A DNA stretch of 64,000 nucleotides from JAJDUF01 sp965238265 (lineage in GTDB: Bacteria; Chloroflexota; UBA11872; UBA12225; JAJDUF01), in the NCBI GenBank assembly GCA_965238265.1, contig OZ250185.1:2480001-2544000 (forward strand). Direction: 5' to 3'. The notes below the pieces were generated by a model. It was given only the letters and a program-made list of their open reading frames with translations, searched no databases and was not told the DNA's origin. Numbering within the stretch: position 1 is the stretch's first letter; every line of letters begins with the position of its first letter. A program made the translations under genes and the position numbers. Shown in pieces: positions 16,160 to 23,892 of the stretch.

Positions 16160-17521
16160 TGTGAGCGCCTGCACCAACTCCCGGAAACGGTCGCCGCGGT
16201 CGAACTCGTTGGCGAACATGCCGAACGAGGCGCAACCGGGCGAGAGCAGCACGACGCTACCAGGCTCCGCAGCCTCACGCGCCGTAGCCAGCGCCGCCGC
16301 GAGGTCGCCAGGCGCCCCAACCACCTTCGCACCACACGCAGCTGCGATCTTGGGTGTCGCGGTGCCCGCCAGCAGCACAACGGCCGTGACCATGGATCGT
16401 TGGCCCTGCATGGCCGCGCGCACACCGCTGAAGTCCAACCCCTTGTCGCTGCCACCGGCGATCAGTACGGTCGGCCGGTTCATGGCGCCGAGGGCAGCGA
16501 GCAAGGCTTCCGGCATGGTGGCCGTCGTATCGTTGATGTAGCGAACGCCCTCAAATTCGCGGACCGTCTCCAGGCGGTGGGGCACGCCGGGGAAGGCGGC
16601 CACTGCCCGGCCAATCACCGTAGCGGGTATCCCCAGTACACGAGCCGCCGCCGCCGCCGCCGCGACGTTCGCTCGGTTGTGGGCGCCATAGAGATGCGCT
16701 GTTTCCCACCCGGGCGCCTCTGACGCCGGATCGAACCACACCACGCGCCCCGCAGTCTCGCCGCTCTGGCCGGCCGGAGCGGCACCGCCCCTCCCACCGT
16801 CCGTGCCGCGTAGGCGGGCCACCAGCGCGCGCACCGGCGGGCTGGCGCTGTTGAGCACGGCGTAGTCCGCGGGCCGTTGCCAGCGCAAGATAAGGCCCTT
16901 GCTCCGCGCATACTCCGCATAGCTCGCGTAGCGGTCCAGGTGATCGGGCATGATGTTGGTGATGACGGCTACGTGCGGGCTGCGCTGCAACGGGATCAGC
17001 CCCTCCAGCTGCCAGCTCGACAGCTCCAAGACAACCCAGGTTCTCGGCTCGATGCGCGGCAGCGTCTCCAGCGCCGAACGGCGGAGATTGCCGGCGACAA
17101 CGTGCGGCCAGCCGTGCTCCCGGAGCACTGCGGCAAGCAGCAGCGTGGTCGTGGTCTTGCCCTTGGTACCCGTTATGCCGATGATATTCCGGCTCGGACA
17201 CTCCTCGAAGAAGAGCGTCATCTCCATGACTACCGGCACGCCGGCCGCTGCCGCCACCTGTAGATAGGGCGAATGACGCGGCACGGCCGGATTGCGGACA
17301 ACGAGATCGGCAGATCGAAAGTCGTCCTCCCGATGCTGACCCAGCACGTAGGTGATTGGGAGGTCCGCCAAGGCATCCAGCGAAGCGGCGAGCTGCTCGG
17401 CAGGGCGCAGGTCGGTCATGGTGACTTGGGCGCCGCGCTCGGCCAGGAACCGGGCCACGCCCAAGCCGCCACCGTGGACACCCAGCCCCATCACGAGCGC
17501 GCGCCGGCCGCGATAGTCCAC
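16157..17521 (-). CDS. murD: UDP-N-acetylmuramoylalanine--D-glutamate ligase
   Basis: 454 residues from a GTG at 17521 with a ggggg site 9 bp upstream; the family length (about 450) and the opening DYRGRRALVMGLGVHGGG support this over a start 49 codons earlier. MurD adds D-Glu to UDP-MurNAc-Ala in the cytoplasm. Motifs: GITGTKGKTTT (ATP P-loop), LELSSWQLEGL, NIMPDHLDRY, YGAHNRAN, VPHRLETVREFEGVRYINDTTATMPEA and LSPGCASFGMFANEFDRGDRF. A peptidoglycan synthesis gene fits a Gram-positive-like or monoderm envelope as well as any other. Confidence 0.96.
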   Translation of the reverse strand: MDYRGRRALVMGLGVHGGGLGVARFLAERGAQVTMTDLRPAEQLAASLDALADLPITYVLGQHREDDFRSADLVVRNPAVPRHSPYLQVAAAAGVPVVMEMTLFFEECPSRNIIGITGTKGKTTTTLLLAAVLREHGWPHVVAGNLRRSALETLPRIEPRTWVVLELSSWQLEGLIPLQRSPHVAVITNIMPDHLDRYASYAEYARSKGLILRWQRPADYAVLNSASPPVRALVARLRGTDGGRGGAAPAGQSGETAGRVVWFDPASEAPGWETAHLYGAHNRANVAAAAAAARVLGIPATVIGRAVAAFPGVPHRLETVREFEGVRYINDTTATMPEALLAALGAMNRPTVLIAGGSDKGLDFSGVRAAMQGQRSMVTAVVLLAGTATPKIAAACGAKVVGAPGDLAAALATAREAAEPGSVVLLSPGCASFGMFANEFDRGDRFRELVQALT

Positions 17522-17667
17522 GGTATTGCCCCCCTGCGCTGATCGCTTGGTATACGCGGCCGGCCACCGCCACGCGCGATCAGCGTTCCCAAGCCTGCTA
17601 GGATAAAGTTCTTGGTACGATAACGTCAGCGTAGTGTACTGCGCGCCCCGCACATCGGCAGAGACCA

Positions 17668-18261
17668 ATGAGACAGCGGCCAGCTACCTCCACACGATAC
17701 CCCAGTCCGTCGGCGCAACGCCGGGCGGCCGAGCTATGGAAGGCGCGCCTCGGCCTCGGCGCTGCGGTGATTATTACGGTGTTTTCCCTGGTAGTGATGT
17801 ATCGGATCGCCGGCGTGGGTGTGCAGACCATGCTGACGGTTTCCCAGAACACCCTGACCACTGTCCTGGGCCTCGGCGCCAGCTTAGGCTTGCCGATCCC
17901 TGATGGTCTGAGTACGCTGCTGATTAGTCCGGCTCCGGCCGCGGAAAGTCCAGCGCCCGTTCCGGCAGGCGGACAACCCGCCGACAGCTCAACCTCTCAG
18001 CCGGCACAAACTCCTGGCCCAACTACGGCGGCGGCCGCAAATACGCCGGTAGCCAGCAGCACTGTCACGCCAACACCGGCGCCGCAGGCCACGGCAACAC
18101 TCGCCCCCGGTAGTGTGCGCGAGCACACCGTCGAGGCCGGCGATACCCTCTTTGCGCTCGCCCGGCGCTACGAGAGTAGCGTGCAAGCCATCGTCGCGGC
18201 GAACAACCTGCGGGACAGCAACGTGACCCTCCAAATAGGTCAGCGGCTGATCGTGCCCTAG
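17668..18261 (+). CDS. Membrane-anchored LysM domain protein
   Basis: 197 residues: a basic N-terminus, one membrane helix (about 29-50, LGLGAAVIITVFSLVVMYRIAG), a weaker second hydrophobic stretch, a Pro/Thr/Ala/Ser-rich linker (about 88-148), and a C-terminal LysM (EHTVEAGDTLFALARRYESSVQAIVAANNLRDSNVTLQIGQRLIVP, about 152-197). LysM binds the GlcNAc backbone of peptidoglycan. It is divergent from murD with a 146-bp gap, fitting a cell-wall theme. Confidence 0.9.
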   Translation: MRQRPATSTRYPSPSAQRRAAELWKARLGLGAAVIITVFSLVVMYRIAGVGVQTMLTVSQNTLTTVLGLGASLGLPIPDGLSTLLISPAPAAESPAPVPAGGQPADSSTSQPAQTPGPTTAAAANTPVASSTVTPTPAPQATATLAPGSVREHTVEAGDTLFALARRYESSVQAIVAANNLRDSNVTLQIGQRLIVP

Positions 18262-18295
18262 TGGCGGCTCCGGCACGCAGACTCGCCGACGATAG

Positions 18296-19003
18296 TTAGG
18301 AGAGGGTCCAGCCCGCCGCTGCCAGCACCGGCTCCAATGCCGCCACCACCACCGCCCCAGCACGGAGAATCCGCGCCGTTGGCGGCGACGAGAGCGCCAG
18401 CACCGTTGACGGTTGCCCCACCGGCGAAGGCCCGCCATCGAGCACGACGTCCACCTCTGAGCCGAGGGCGGCGACAGCGGCTTGCGCCGTCGTCGCCGGG
18501 GCAGCACCGGAGCGGTTTGCGCTCGTGCCAATCAGCGGACAGCCGGCCTCACGGATGAGCGCGCGCGTGACGGGATGATCCGGTATCCGCAGCGCGACCG
18601 TGACGCCGGCCGCGACAAGGTCCGGCACCTGCGCCGAGCGGGGCAACACAAGCGTCAGTGCGCCCGGCCAGAAGCGAGCGGCGAGGTCCGCCGCGACCGG
18701 TGGCCACTGCGCGACCAACGCGGCGGCGGCCTCCGGGTCGGCGAGCAGCACCGGCAAGCCACGACCGGCCGAGCGCCCCTTCACCCGCAACAGCCGGGTC
18801 ACCGCCGGGGGATGGAGCGCGTTCGTGCCCAAGCCGTAGAGCGTATCGGTGGGATAGACCACTAGCCCCCCCCAGCGCACGATTTCGGCTGCCTCGATCA
18901 AGGCCACCGGGTCGCCGGCCGGGTAGAGCCGCATCGTTCCTGATCGAGACGTGGGCCGACCCGGCGGCGCGTCTACGGGTTGACTGCCGTCTGCCGATTG
19001 CAT
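18296..19003 (-). CDS. tsaC: Threonylcarbamoyl-AMP synthase (Sua5/YciO/YrdC)
   Basis: 235 residues. The enzyme makes threonylcarbamoyl-AMP from Thr, bicarbonate and ATP for t6A37 of tRNA. Diagnostic YrdC-fold segments: VVYPTDTLYGLG, KGRSAGRGLPVLL, FWPGALTLVLPR, VALRIPDHPVTRALI, GCPLIGTSANRSG and STVLAL. The start is ambiguous: ATG 19003 lies right behind a TAGAAT -10 and would be leaderless, while ATG 18934 (MRLYPAG) has an AGGA site and gives 212 residues. Both retain the whole domain. Confidence 0.95.
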   Translation of the reverse strand: MQSADGSQPVDAPPGRPTSRSGTMRLYPAGDPVALIEAAEIVRWGGLVVYPTDTLYGLGTNALHPPAVTRLLRVKGRSAGRGLPVLLADPEAAAALVAQWPPVAADLAARFWPGALTLVLPRSAQVPDLVAAGVTVALRIPDHPVTRALIREAGCPLIGTSANRSGAAPATTAQAAVAALGSEVDVVLDGGPSPVGQPSTVLALSSPPTARILRAGAVVVAALEPVLAAAGWTLS

Positions 19004-19011
19004 TGCGGAGC

Positions 19012-19017
19012 ATTCTA
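19012..19017 (-). promoter_or_regulatory. -10 box (TAGAAT) of tsaC
   Basis: On the minus strand TAGAAT ends 8 bp before ATG 19003, implying a leaderless transcript like that of rph. No clear -35. Confidence 0.35.
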
Positions 19018-19110
19018 ACCCACTGCAACGTGCGGCCTGGCGCTGGCCCGCTTCCCATGTGGACTGCTCCAGGTACGGGTGCTACTATCCCGCCAATGCC
19101 GAATCGCGTA

Positions 19111-19132
19111 GGGGCGGCGCATGCGCCGCCCC
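19111..19132. repeat. 22-bp perfect palindrome next to a ribosome site
   Basis: ggggcggcgca followed by its exact complement (tgcgccgcccc), ending 4 bp before the ggaagg site of the dehydrogenase gene. In RNA it would form an 11-bp hairpin beside the ribosome site and could hinder or tune initiation. It may also be a small dispersed palindrome. Confidence 0.6.
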
Positions 19133-19151
19133 AGGGAAGGAGCACGCGCCA

Positions 19152-20048
19152 ATGCCAAACGTCTCATTCATCGGACTGGGGAAGATGGGCCTGCCCATGT
19201 CGCGCAATATCATGCAGGCCGGCTTCCCGCTGACCGTACACAACCGCAGCCGGGGCAAAGTAGCGGCGCTGGCGGCGGAGGGCGCGACCGCAGCCGCCTC
19301 ATCGGCTGAAGCAGCCACCACCACCGACATCATCTGCCTGTGTGTCCCCGTACCGGCCGATGTCGAGACCGTCATTCTCGGCCCGGACGGCGTGTTGGCC
19401 GGCGCCCGGCGCGGGAGCCTGGTCGTGGATTTCAGCACCATTGACCCCGCCACAAACCGCAAGGTGGCCGCGGCGCTGGCCGAGCAAGGCGTCGGCTACA
19501 TTGACGCGCCGGTCAGCGGTGGGCCACCGGGGGCCGAGGCGGGCAGCCTGACAGTGATGTGTGGCGGCGACAAAGCGGACTACGAGCGCGCCCTGCCGGT
19601 GATGGAAGCCGTGGGCGAGAAGATCGTCCACGCCGGGCCAATCGGCGCCGGGTCAACCGTGAAGCTCATCAATCAGATGCTCGTAGGCGTCAATCTGTCG
19701 GGCGCCGTCGAGGGCTTTGTCCTCGGCGCCAAGGCGGGGATTGACCCGGAATTACTGCTCGACGTGGTGAGTAGTGCCTCCGGCGACAGCTTGCAGCTCC
19801 GGCGCTGCTTCCCCGATTTCGTCTTCAAGAACCAGTACGAGCCAGCCTTCTCGGCCAACCTCCTCTACAAGGACATCATGCTGGCGCTCGGCATTGGTCG
19901 GGAGCTGAACGTCCGGCTCAATCTCGGCAATCTGGCGCTCCAAGCCTACGAGGAAGTCCGCAACCACGGACTGGGCGAGCAGGACTTCGCCGTGGTGGCC
20001 GTACCGCTCCAGCGGCTCAGTGGCGTACAGATCAAGCCGGAAGAGTAA
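19152..20048 (+). CDS. Beta-hydroxyacid dehydrogenase (3-hydroxyisobutyrate / tartronate semialdehyde reductase family)
   Basis: 298 residues. Rossmann start FIGLGKMGLPMSRNI (5-19), substrate loop DAPVSGGPPGAEAGSLTVMCGG, the catalytic Lys in GSTVKLINQML, and C-terminal KDIMLALGIGRELNV place it in the NAD(P)-dependent beta-hydroxyacid dehydrogenases. These reduce or oxidise 3-hydroxyisobutyrate, tartronate semialdehyde, L-serine or 4-hydroxybutyrate. The many aldolases here would supply such semialdehydes. The start at 19152 follows ggaagg. Confidence 0.92.
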   Translation: MPNVSFIGLGKMGLPMSRNIMQAGFPLTVHNRSRGKVAALAAEGATAAASSAEAATTTDIICLCVPVPADVETVILGPDGVLAGARRGSLVVDFSTIDPATNRKVAAALAEQGVGYIDAPVSGGPPGAEAGSLTVMCGGDKADYERALPVMEAVGEKIVHAGPIGAGSTVKLINQMLVGVNLSGAVEGFVLGAKAGIDPELLLDVVSSASGDSLQLRRCFPDFVFKNQYEPAFSANLLYKDIMLALGIGRELNVRLNLGNLALQAYEEVRNHGLGEQDFAVVAVPLQRLSGVQIKPEE

Positions 20049-20068
20049 AGCCGGGGGGTGCGGCGCAG

Positions 20069-20986
20069 CTACGCGGCGTGCTCGCCCGCCGGCCAGCGAT
20101 ACACCATCTTCAGATACTCGTCGTAGGGGATGTCCGACAGGGGGGCCATGGCCGCGTCCCACAGCGCGTTCCAACGCTCGTAGTCGGTCAGCACCGTCTC
20201 CGGCCACGCCGCGCTACGCACGACAAAGCCCGGCAAGAACGGCCGGCCCGTCGGCTTGGCGGCGTCCTGGTAGCGCAAGTCCATGCTCCAGCGCACCCGA
20301 TCCGATACGTTCGGCTGGCTGCGGTGCATCATCAACGGATGGAAGAGGATGAGACCACCCGCCTGCGTGGGCAGCAGCTTCGGCATCAGTTCCGGCACTT
20401 CCCGGGGGTCTACCCGAATCTCGCCGTTGACGAGATGGCGGCGTAGCCCGTGCTTGTGGCTGCCCGGCAGGAGCTCCAGACAGCCGCCATCCTCCGACAC
20501 GTCGAACAACGGTATCCACATCGTAGCGATGATCTGATTATCCGCCTCGGGCAAGACCGTCCCGGCATCCTGGTGCCAATGATGTGCCCGCGAGTTGTAC
20601 ATCGCCGACCGCTCCGGCGGCACCGAGCGAATGTGCTGGATGGGGCTACACTGGAGCTCCGGGCCGATCAGCGACTCCGCCAGATCGAGCAAGCGCGGGC
20701 AGTGCAAAAAGTCGAACATCGCCCGGCCCCGCACGAAACGAATGTCCAGCTTATCCCCGATTTCCGGCGCCTCCGCCGCGATCAAGGTCATCCGCCGCTG
20801 AAACGGCTCGCGCTCGTACAGCTTGGTAAGCTCTCCGTCGGCAACGAGCCGCCGCGCCCGCCGGTCAATGAGCGCCTCATACTCGGCGATGACCGGACCG
20901 AGATCATCGTCGCCGAGGACGCCAGCCGCAAAGTGGATATAGCCGTTGTCGTGAAAGTCCGCGATCTGCGCCTCGGTCAGCCTCAT
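20069..20986 (-). CDS. Phytanoyl-CoA dioxygenase (PhyH) family protein
   Basis: 305 residues. Fe(II)/2-oxoglutarate oxygenase core: HWHQDAG (His138, Asp140), distal His221 (LMMHRSQPN) and Arg (SDRVRWS) for 2-oxoglutarate. SPIQHIRSVPPE and LPGSHKHG are typical of PhyH proteins that hydroxylate small metabolites rather than phytanoyl-CoA. The GAGGAGG site before ATG 20986 is strong. PhyH expansions are common in sponge-associated and marine heterotrophs; substrate not predictable. Confidence 0.92.
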   Translation of the reverse strand: MRLTEAQIADFHDNGYIHFAAGVLGDDDLGPVIAEYEALIDRRARRLVADGELTKLYEREPFQRRMTLIAAEAPEIGDKLDIRFVRGRAMFDFLHCPRLLDLAESLIGPELQCSPIQHIRSVPPERSAMYNSRAHHWHQDAGTVLPEADNQIIATMWIPLFDVSEDGGCLELLPGSHKHGLRRHLVNGEIRVDPREVPELMPKLLPTQAGGLILFHPLMMHRSQPNVSDRVRWSMDLRYQDAAKPTGRPFLPGFVVRSAAWPETVLTDYERWNALWDAAMAPLSDIPYDEYLKMVYRWPAGEHAA

Positions 20987-21062
20987 CCTACCGCCTCCTC
21001 AGCCTTCACCAGCCCGCAAACCCACTCCAAACAGGGAAGGAGCTACAGGCGGTCCCGCTAAC

Positions 21063-21100
21063 GCCCCTTCCCTGGAGGGAAAGGGCCGGGGGTTAGGTCC
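21063..21100. repeat. Family B-prime palindromic repeat
   Basis: cccttccctggagggaaaggg with ccgggggttaggtcc tail; related copies at 44966, 48340, 48379, 55713 and 55762. Confidence 0.75.
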
Positions 21101-21269
21101 ACCCGTTCATGCTACGCTGCCTCCGCCGCGCATGCAACCAGCCGCCTCCGGTCAAAGGTCTTGCACCGGGTCTTGCAGCCGTCGGCTCTGCCGGGCGGCG
21201 CGGCACGCAGGCGATGGCATACTTCGCGCCAAGCGCCCGGCAACCACACCCACAGTTAGGAGGCAGGCC

Positions 21270-22865
21270 GTGAATCAGCGACCTCTCCCCGTCGGCACTC
21301 GCTCCCAGCTCTTCTTGGACGACTACCTGATCGCCGCCAGCGACGGGGTGGAGGCACGGCTCCATCCCATGACCAAGCACCCGCAGCCGGTCCTGCAAGC
21401 CGCGGCGCCCTGGGAGCGGCCCGAGGTCGGCGGGCTATGGGGACCGGTACATGCCCACTTCGATCCCATCGAGCAGGTCTTCAAGCTCTGGTACAGCAGC
21501 ATGGGCGCCTACCCAACCGACTTTTCCCGTCGGGACCCGACCTACCGCTGCCTTGCCACCTCGCCCGACGGCCTCAACTGGGAGCGCCCTAACCTGGGCC
21601 TGTTCGAGTACGCCGGCTCCACCCGGAACAACATCTTCACCGACCAAGCCGACGGCGGGCACGGCATGCTGGACTGCCCCGAGATGGCCAGCGTCGAGCC
21701 ACCCGACCGGCGCTACAAGGCCGCTGGGTGGGGCGGCTTCAATGACCGCCGCATCGCACAGCTCAACGTGTACTTCTCCCCGGATGGCCTGCGCTGGCAA
21801 TCATATGAGGGCAACCCCGTGCTCCGCGGCCGGCGGCTCGACGATACGAACAGCGCCGCCAAGCTCCGCGCGTCGCCGACCCACGACGGCCCGCCGGGCG
21901 CTCCGACGGCCAAGTACGCGCTGGTACCGCGCATGATGGTGGAGCTGGGCGGCTGGCGACGGCGCTGCATCGGCATCACTACGTCCGAGGACGACGAGGG
22001 CGGCAACCCCTTCACGCAATGGAGCGATCCGATGCTCGCCTTGGCTCCCGACCAGCGCGACGACGATATGTCGGAGGCGCGGTTAGCCGCGGCCAAGCCA
22101 CTGCTGCTCCAAGATCATCCCGACGACCACCACTGCGAGTTCTACGGGATGCTGCTCTATCCCACGAGCGATCTCTTCCTGGGGTTCGCGTGGACCTATG
22201 ACGTGGCCTGCGACCTCACCCGCATTGGGCGCGGCAATGAGTACGCCATCGTGGACGTGCAGCTTATCGCCAGCCGCGATCTGGTCCACTGGCAACGGAT
22301 CGGCCACCGCCAGCCGGTGCTCGGCCGCGGCGACCCCGACAGCTTCGACAGCCACATGATCTTCTACCATTCGCTGCCCCTGACCGTCGGCGATGAGTGG
22401 TGGGTGTACTACATGGGCTTCAACGAGGGCCACGCCGCCAAGAACTGCTTTGACGACACGCTGCGCCGGCAGTATCGGGAGGATGTGCGGGCCGGACGCC
22501 GCCACTTCCCGGCGCTAGGCTTGGCCAAGGGGCGCCGAGACGGCTTTATCTCCCGCGACGCCGGCACGGACGGCGGCACCCTCACGACCCGGCTGCTCCG
22601 GCTGGGCGGCGGCAGCCTCGAAGTGAATGCGACGGTAGCCGCTGGCGGCGCCGTCACGGTCGCCGTGCAGGACGAACAGGGGCAGGCGCTCCCCGGCTTT
22701 GGTGCCGCCGACTGCACGCCGCTGACCGGCGATTCGCTGCGGCACCGTGTGCGGTGGGGCGACCGCCGCGGCGACGACCGCTGGCGCGAGCGTCCGGTGC
22801 GCTTGCAGTTCCACCTCCGCGCCGCCGCCCTCTACGGCTTCCGCTTCACCGAAGCCGAGTCCTAG
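21270..22865 (+). CDS. Predicted glycosidase-like beta-propeller protein (GH32/GH43-like)
   Basis: 531 residues from a GTG at 21270 behind a strong TTAGGAGG site; the upstream frame lacks one. It opens with SQLFLDDYLI (13-22), shared with a widespread group of uncharacterised proteins. Repeated WYSS, YRCLATSPDGLNWERP, NVYFSPDGLRWQSY and IASRDLVHWQRIG strands follow, the blade signatures of five-bladed GH32/GH43-type propellers. A C-terminal beta domain follows from about 430. The catalytic trio cannot be assigned with confidence. No signal peptide is seen. Confidence 0.8.
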   Translation: MNQRPLPVGTRSQLFLDDYLIAASDGVEARLHPMTKHPQPVLQAAAPWERPEVGGLWGPVHAHFDPIEQVFKLWYSSMGAYPTDFSRRDPTYRCLATSPDGLNWERPNLGLFEYAGSTRNNIFTDQADGGHGMLDCPEMASVEPPDRRYKAAGWGGFNDRRIAQLNVYFSPDGLRWQSYEGNPVLRGRRLDDTNSAAKLRASPTHDGPPGAPTAKYALVPRMMVELGGWRRRCIGITTSEDDEGGNPFTQWSDPMLALAPDQRDDDMSEARLAAAKPLLLQDHPDDHHCEFYGMLLYPTSDLFLGFAWTYDVACDLTRIGRGNEYAIVDVQLIASRDLVHWQRIGHRQPVLGRGDPDSFDSHMIFYHSLPLTVGDEWWVYYMGFNEGHAAKNCFDDTLRRQYREDVRAGRRHFPALGLAKGRRDGFISRDAGTDGGTLTTRLLRLGGGSLEVNATVAAGGAVTVAVQDEQGQALPGFGAADCTPLTGDSLRHRVRWGDRRGDDRWRERPVRLQFHLRAAALYGFRFTEAES

Positions 22866-23812
22866 CGACTACCTCCCACAGTGCCTTCCGGCTCCGGGGA
22901 AGATAGAACAGTGAGCACGACCACATTTGGCGTATCCGTTTGCTGATGATGGCGAATGTCCACTCCCAAATCCTTAGCGGACAACGTCAGACGTCGTCTC
23001 ACCCTACGCACCGTCTCGCCCTCGCCCAGCGTCCACTTAAGAGTCTCGCCAGGCTGACTAGACCTCAGAAACTCCATGTACGGCTCCAAATCCACTCTCT
23101 CGTGCGAGCGTGAGCTAAACGACCTTCGTGGCTCGGCCGCGGTCCTCCCGATAACCCGCGGCACAAGTGTCTGGCTCGACTGGCCCCGGAACTGCTTGAT
23201 CTCCACCGCCAGCACCTCGATGTGGGGCATCTGCTCGTTGAGGAACTTCACCACTTGTTCGAGCTCATCCGGTATCTCATCTGCGATGAACAAGAGACGC
23301 AGCCGACGTGCGGTGAGGTTTGTAGCCACGTCATCCCAGAAACCATCCACCTTCTTCAGAAAATCGTCAGCATCCGTTTCTTCATCCACCTGGAGCAGTT
23401 CGGCAAGCACTTCGTCGGGATCGTCAGTTGACTCCTCGAACGTTTGGCGTAGCTTGTCCGCAGTCCAGGTCCCCGCGGCGTGCGCCGCATACTCCAGCAG
23501 CTGCCCAACGATGGTACGCCGGATTTCGCGACTGGAGCCGCGCTTTACCTCGGCCAACGTCGGCACTGCATCTTGGTCAACCAGCAGAAGGTCAACTGAC
23601 CACCGCTCCGCGGCATCGGGGGTTTCCGCGATACCCTGTTCGCGCGTGATCAAAATCCAGCGGCGGGGATCACCCGGCCGTATCTGCTCGCCGTCTAGCA
23701 ACTCGGGATACTCCGCAATCAGCGTTTGTAGTTCGTCCTCAGTCAAGAAAGTCTCCTCCTCCAGCGGCTCAAGCCCTCCCCGCTCACCTCTGGTGTATAT
23801 CCGCTCGGCCAT
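22862..23812 (-). CDS. PD-(D/E)XK nuclease-like protein with a C-terminal domain shared with the gene at 57252
   Basis: 316 residues from ATG 23812, which has GGGAGGAGC upstream. An N-terminal helix region is followed by WSVDLLLVDQDAVPTLAEVKRGSS: Asp74...Glu88-x-Lys90, then RRTIVGQLLEYAAH (Gln104), a PD-(D/E)XK nuclease core as in NucS/DUF91-like proteins. An acidic helical middle follows (about 125-165). The last 65 residues (PYMEFLRSSQPGETL...VRRVRRRLTLSAKDLGVDIRHH) resemble the N-terminal part of the protein at 57252-57713. Its stop overlaps the convergent gene's stop. A DNA-acting, possibly defence-linked protein; target unknown. Confidence 0.85.
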   Translation of the reverse strand: MAERIYTRGERGGLEPLEEETFLTEDELQTLIAEYPELLDGEQIRPGDPRRWILITREQGIAETPDAAERWSVDLLLVDQDAVPTLAEVKRGSSREIRRTIVGQLLEYAAHAAGTWTADKLRQTFEESTDDPDEVLAELLQVDEETDADDFLKKVDGFWDDVATNLTARRLRLLFIADEIPDELEQVVKFLNEQMPHIEVLAVEIKQFRGQSSQTLVPRVIGRTAAEPRRSFSSRSHERVDLEPYMEFLRSSQPGETLKWTLGEGETVRRVRRRLTLSAKDLGVDIRHHQQTDTPNVVVLTVLSSPEPEGTVGGSR

Positions 23813-23892
23813 AGTGCTCCTCCCAACTACGCACCGCTGCAATCAGCGTGCCGAAAGCTAACGGCTGACAACTGACGGCTGAAACCCAACAG

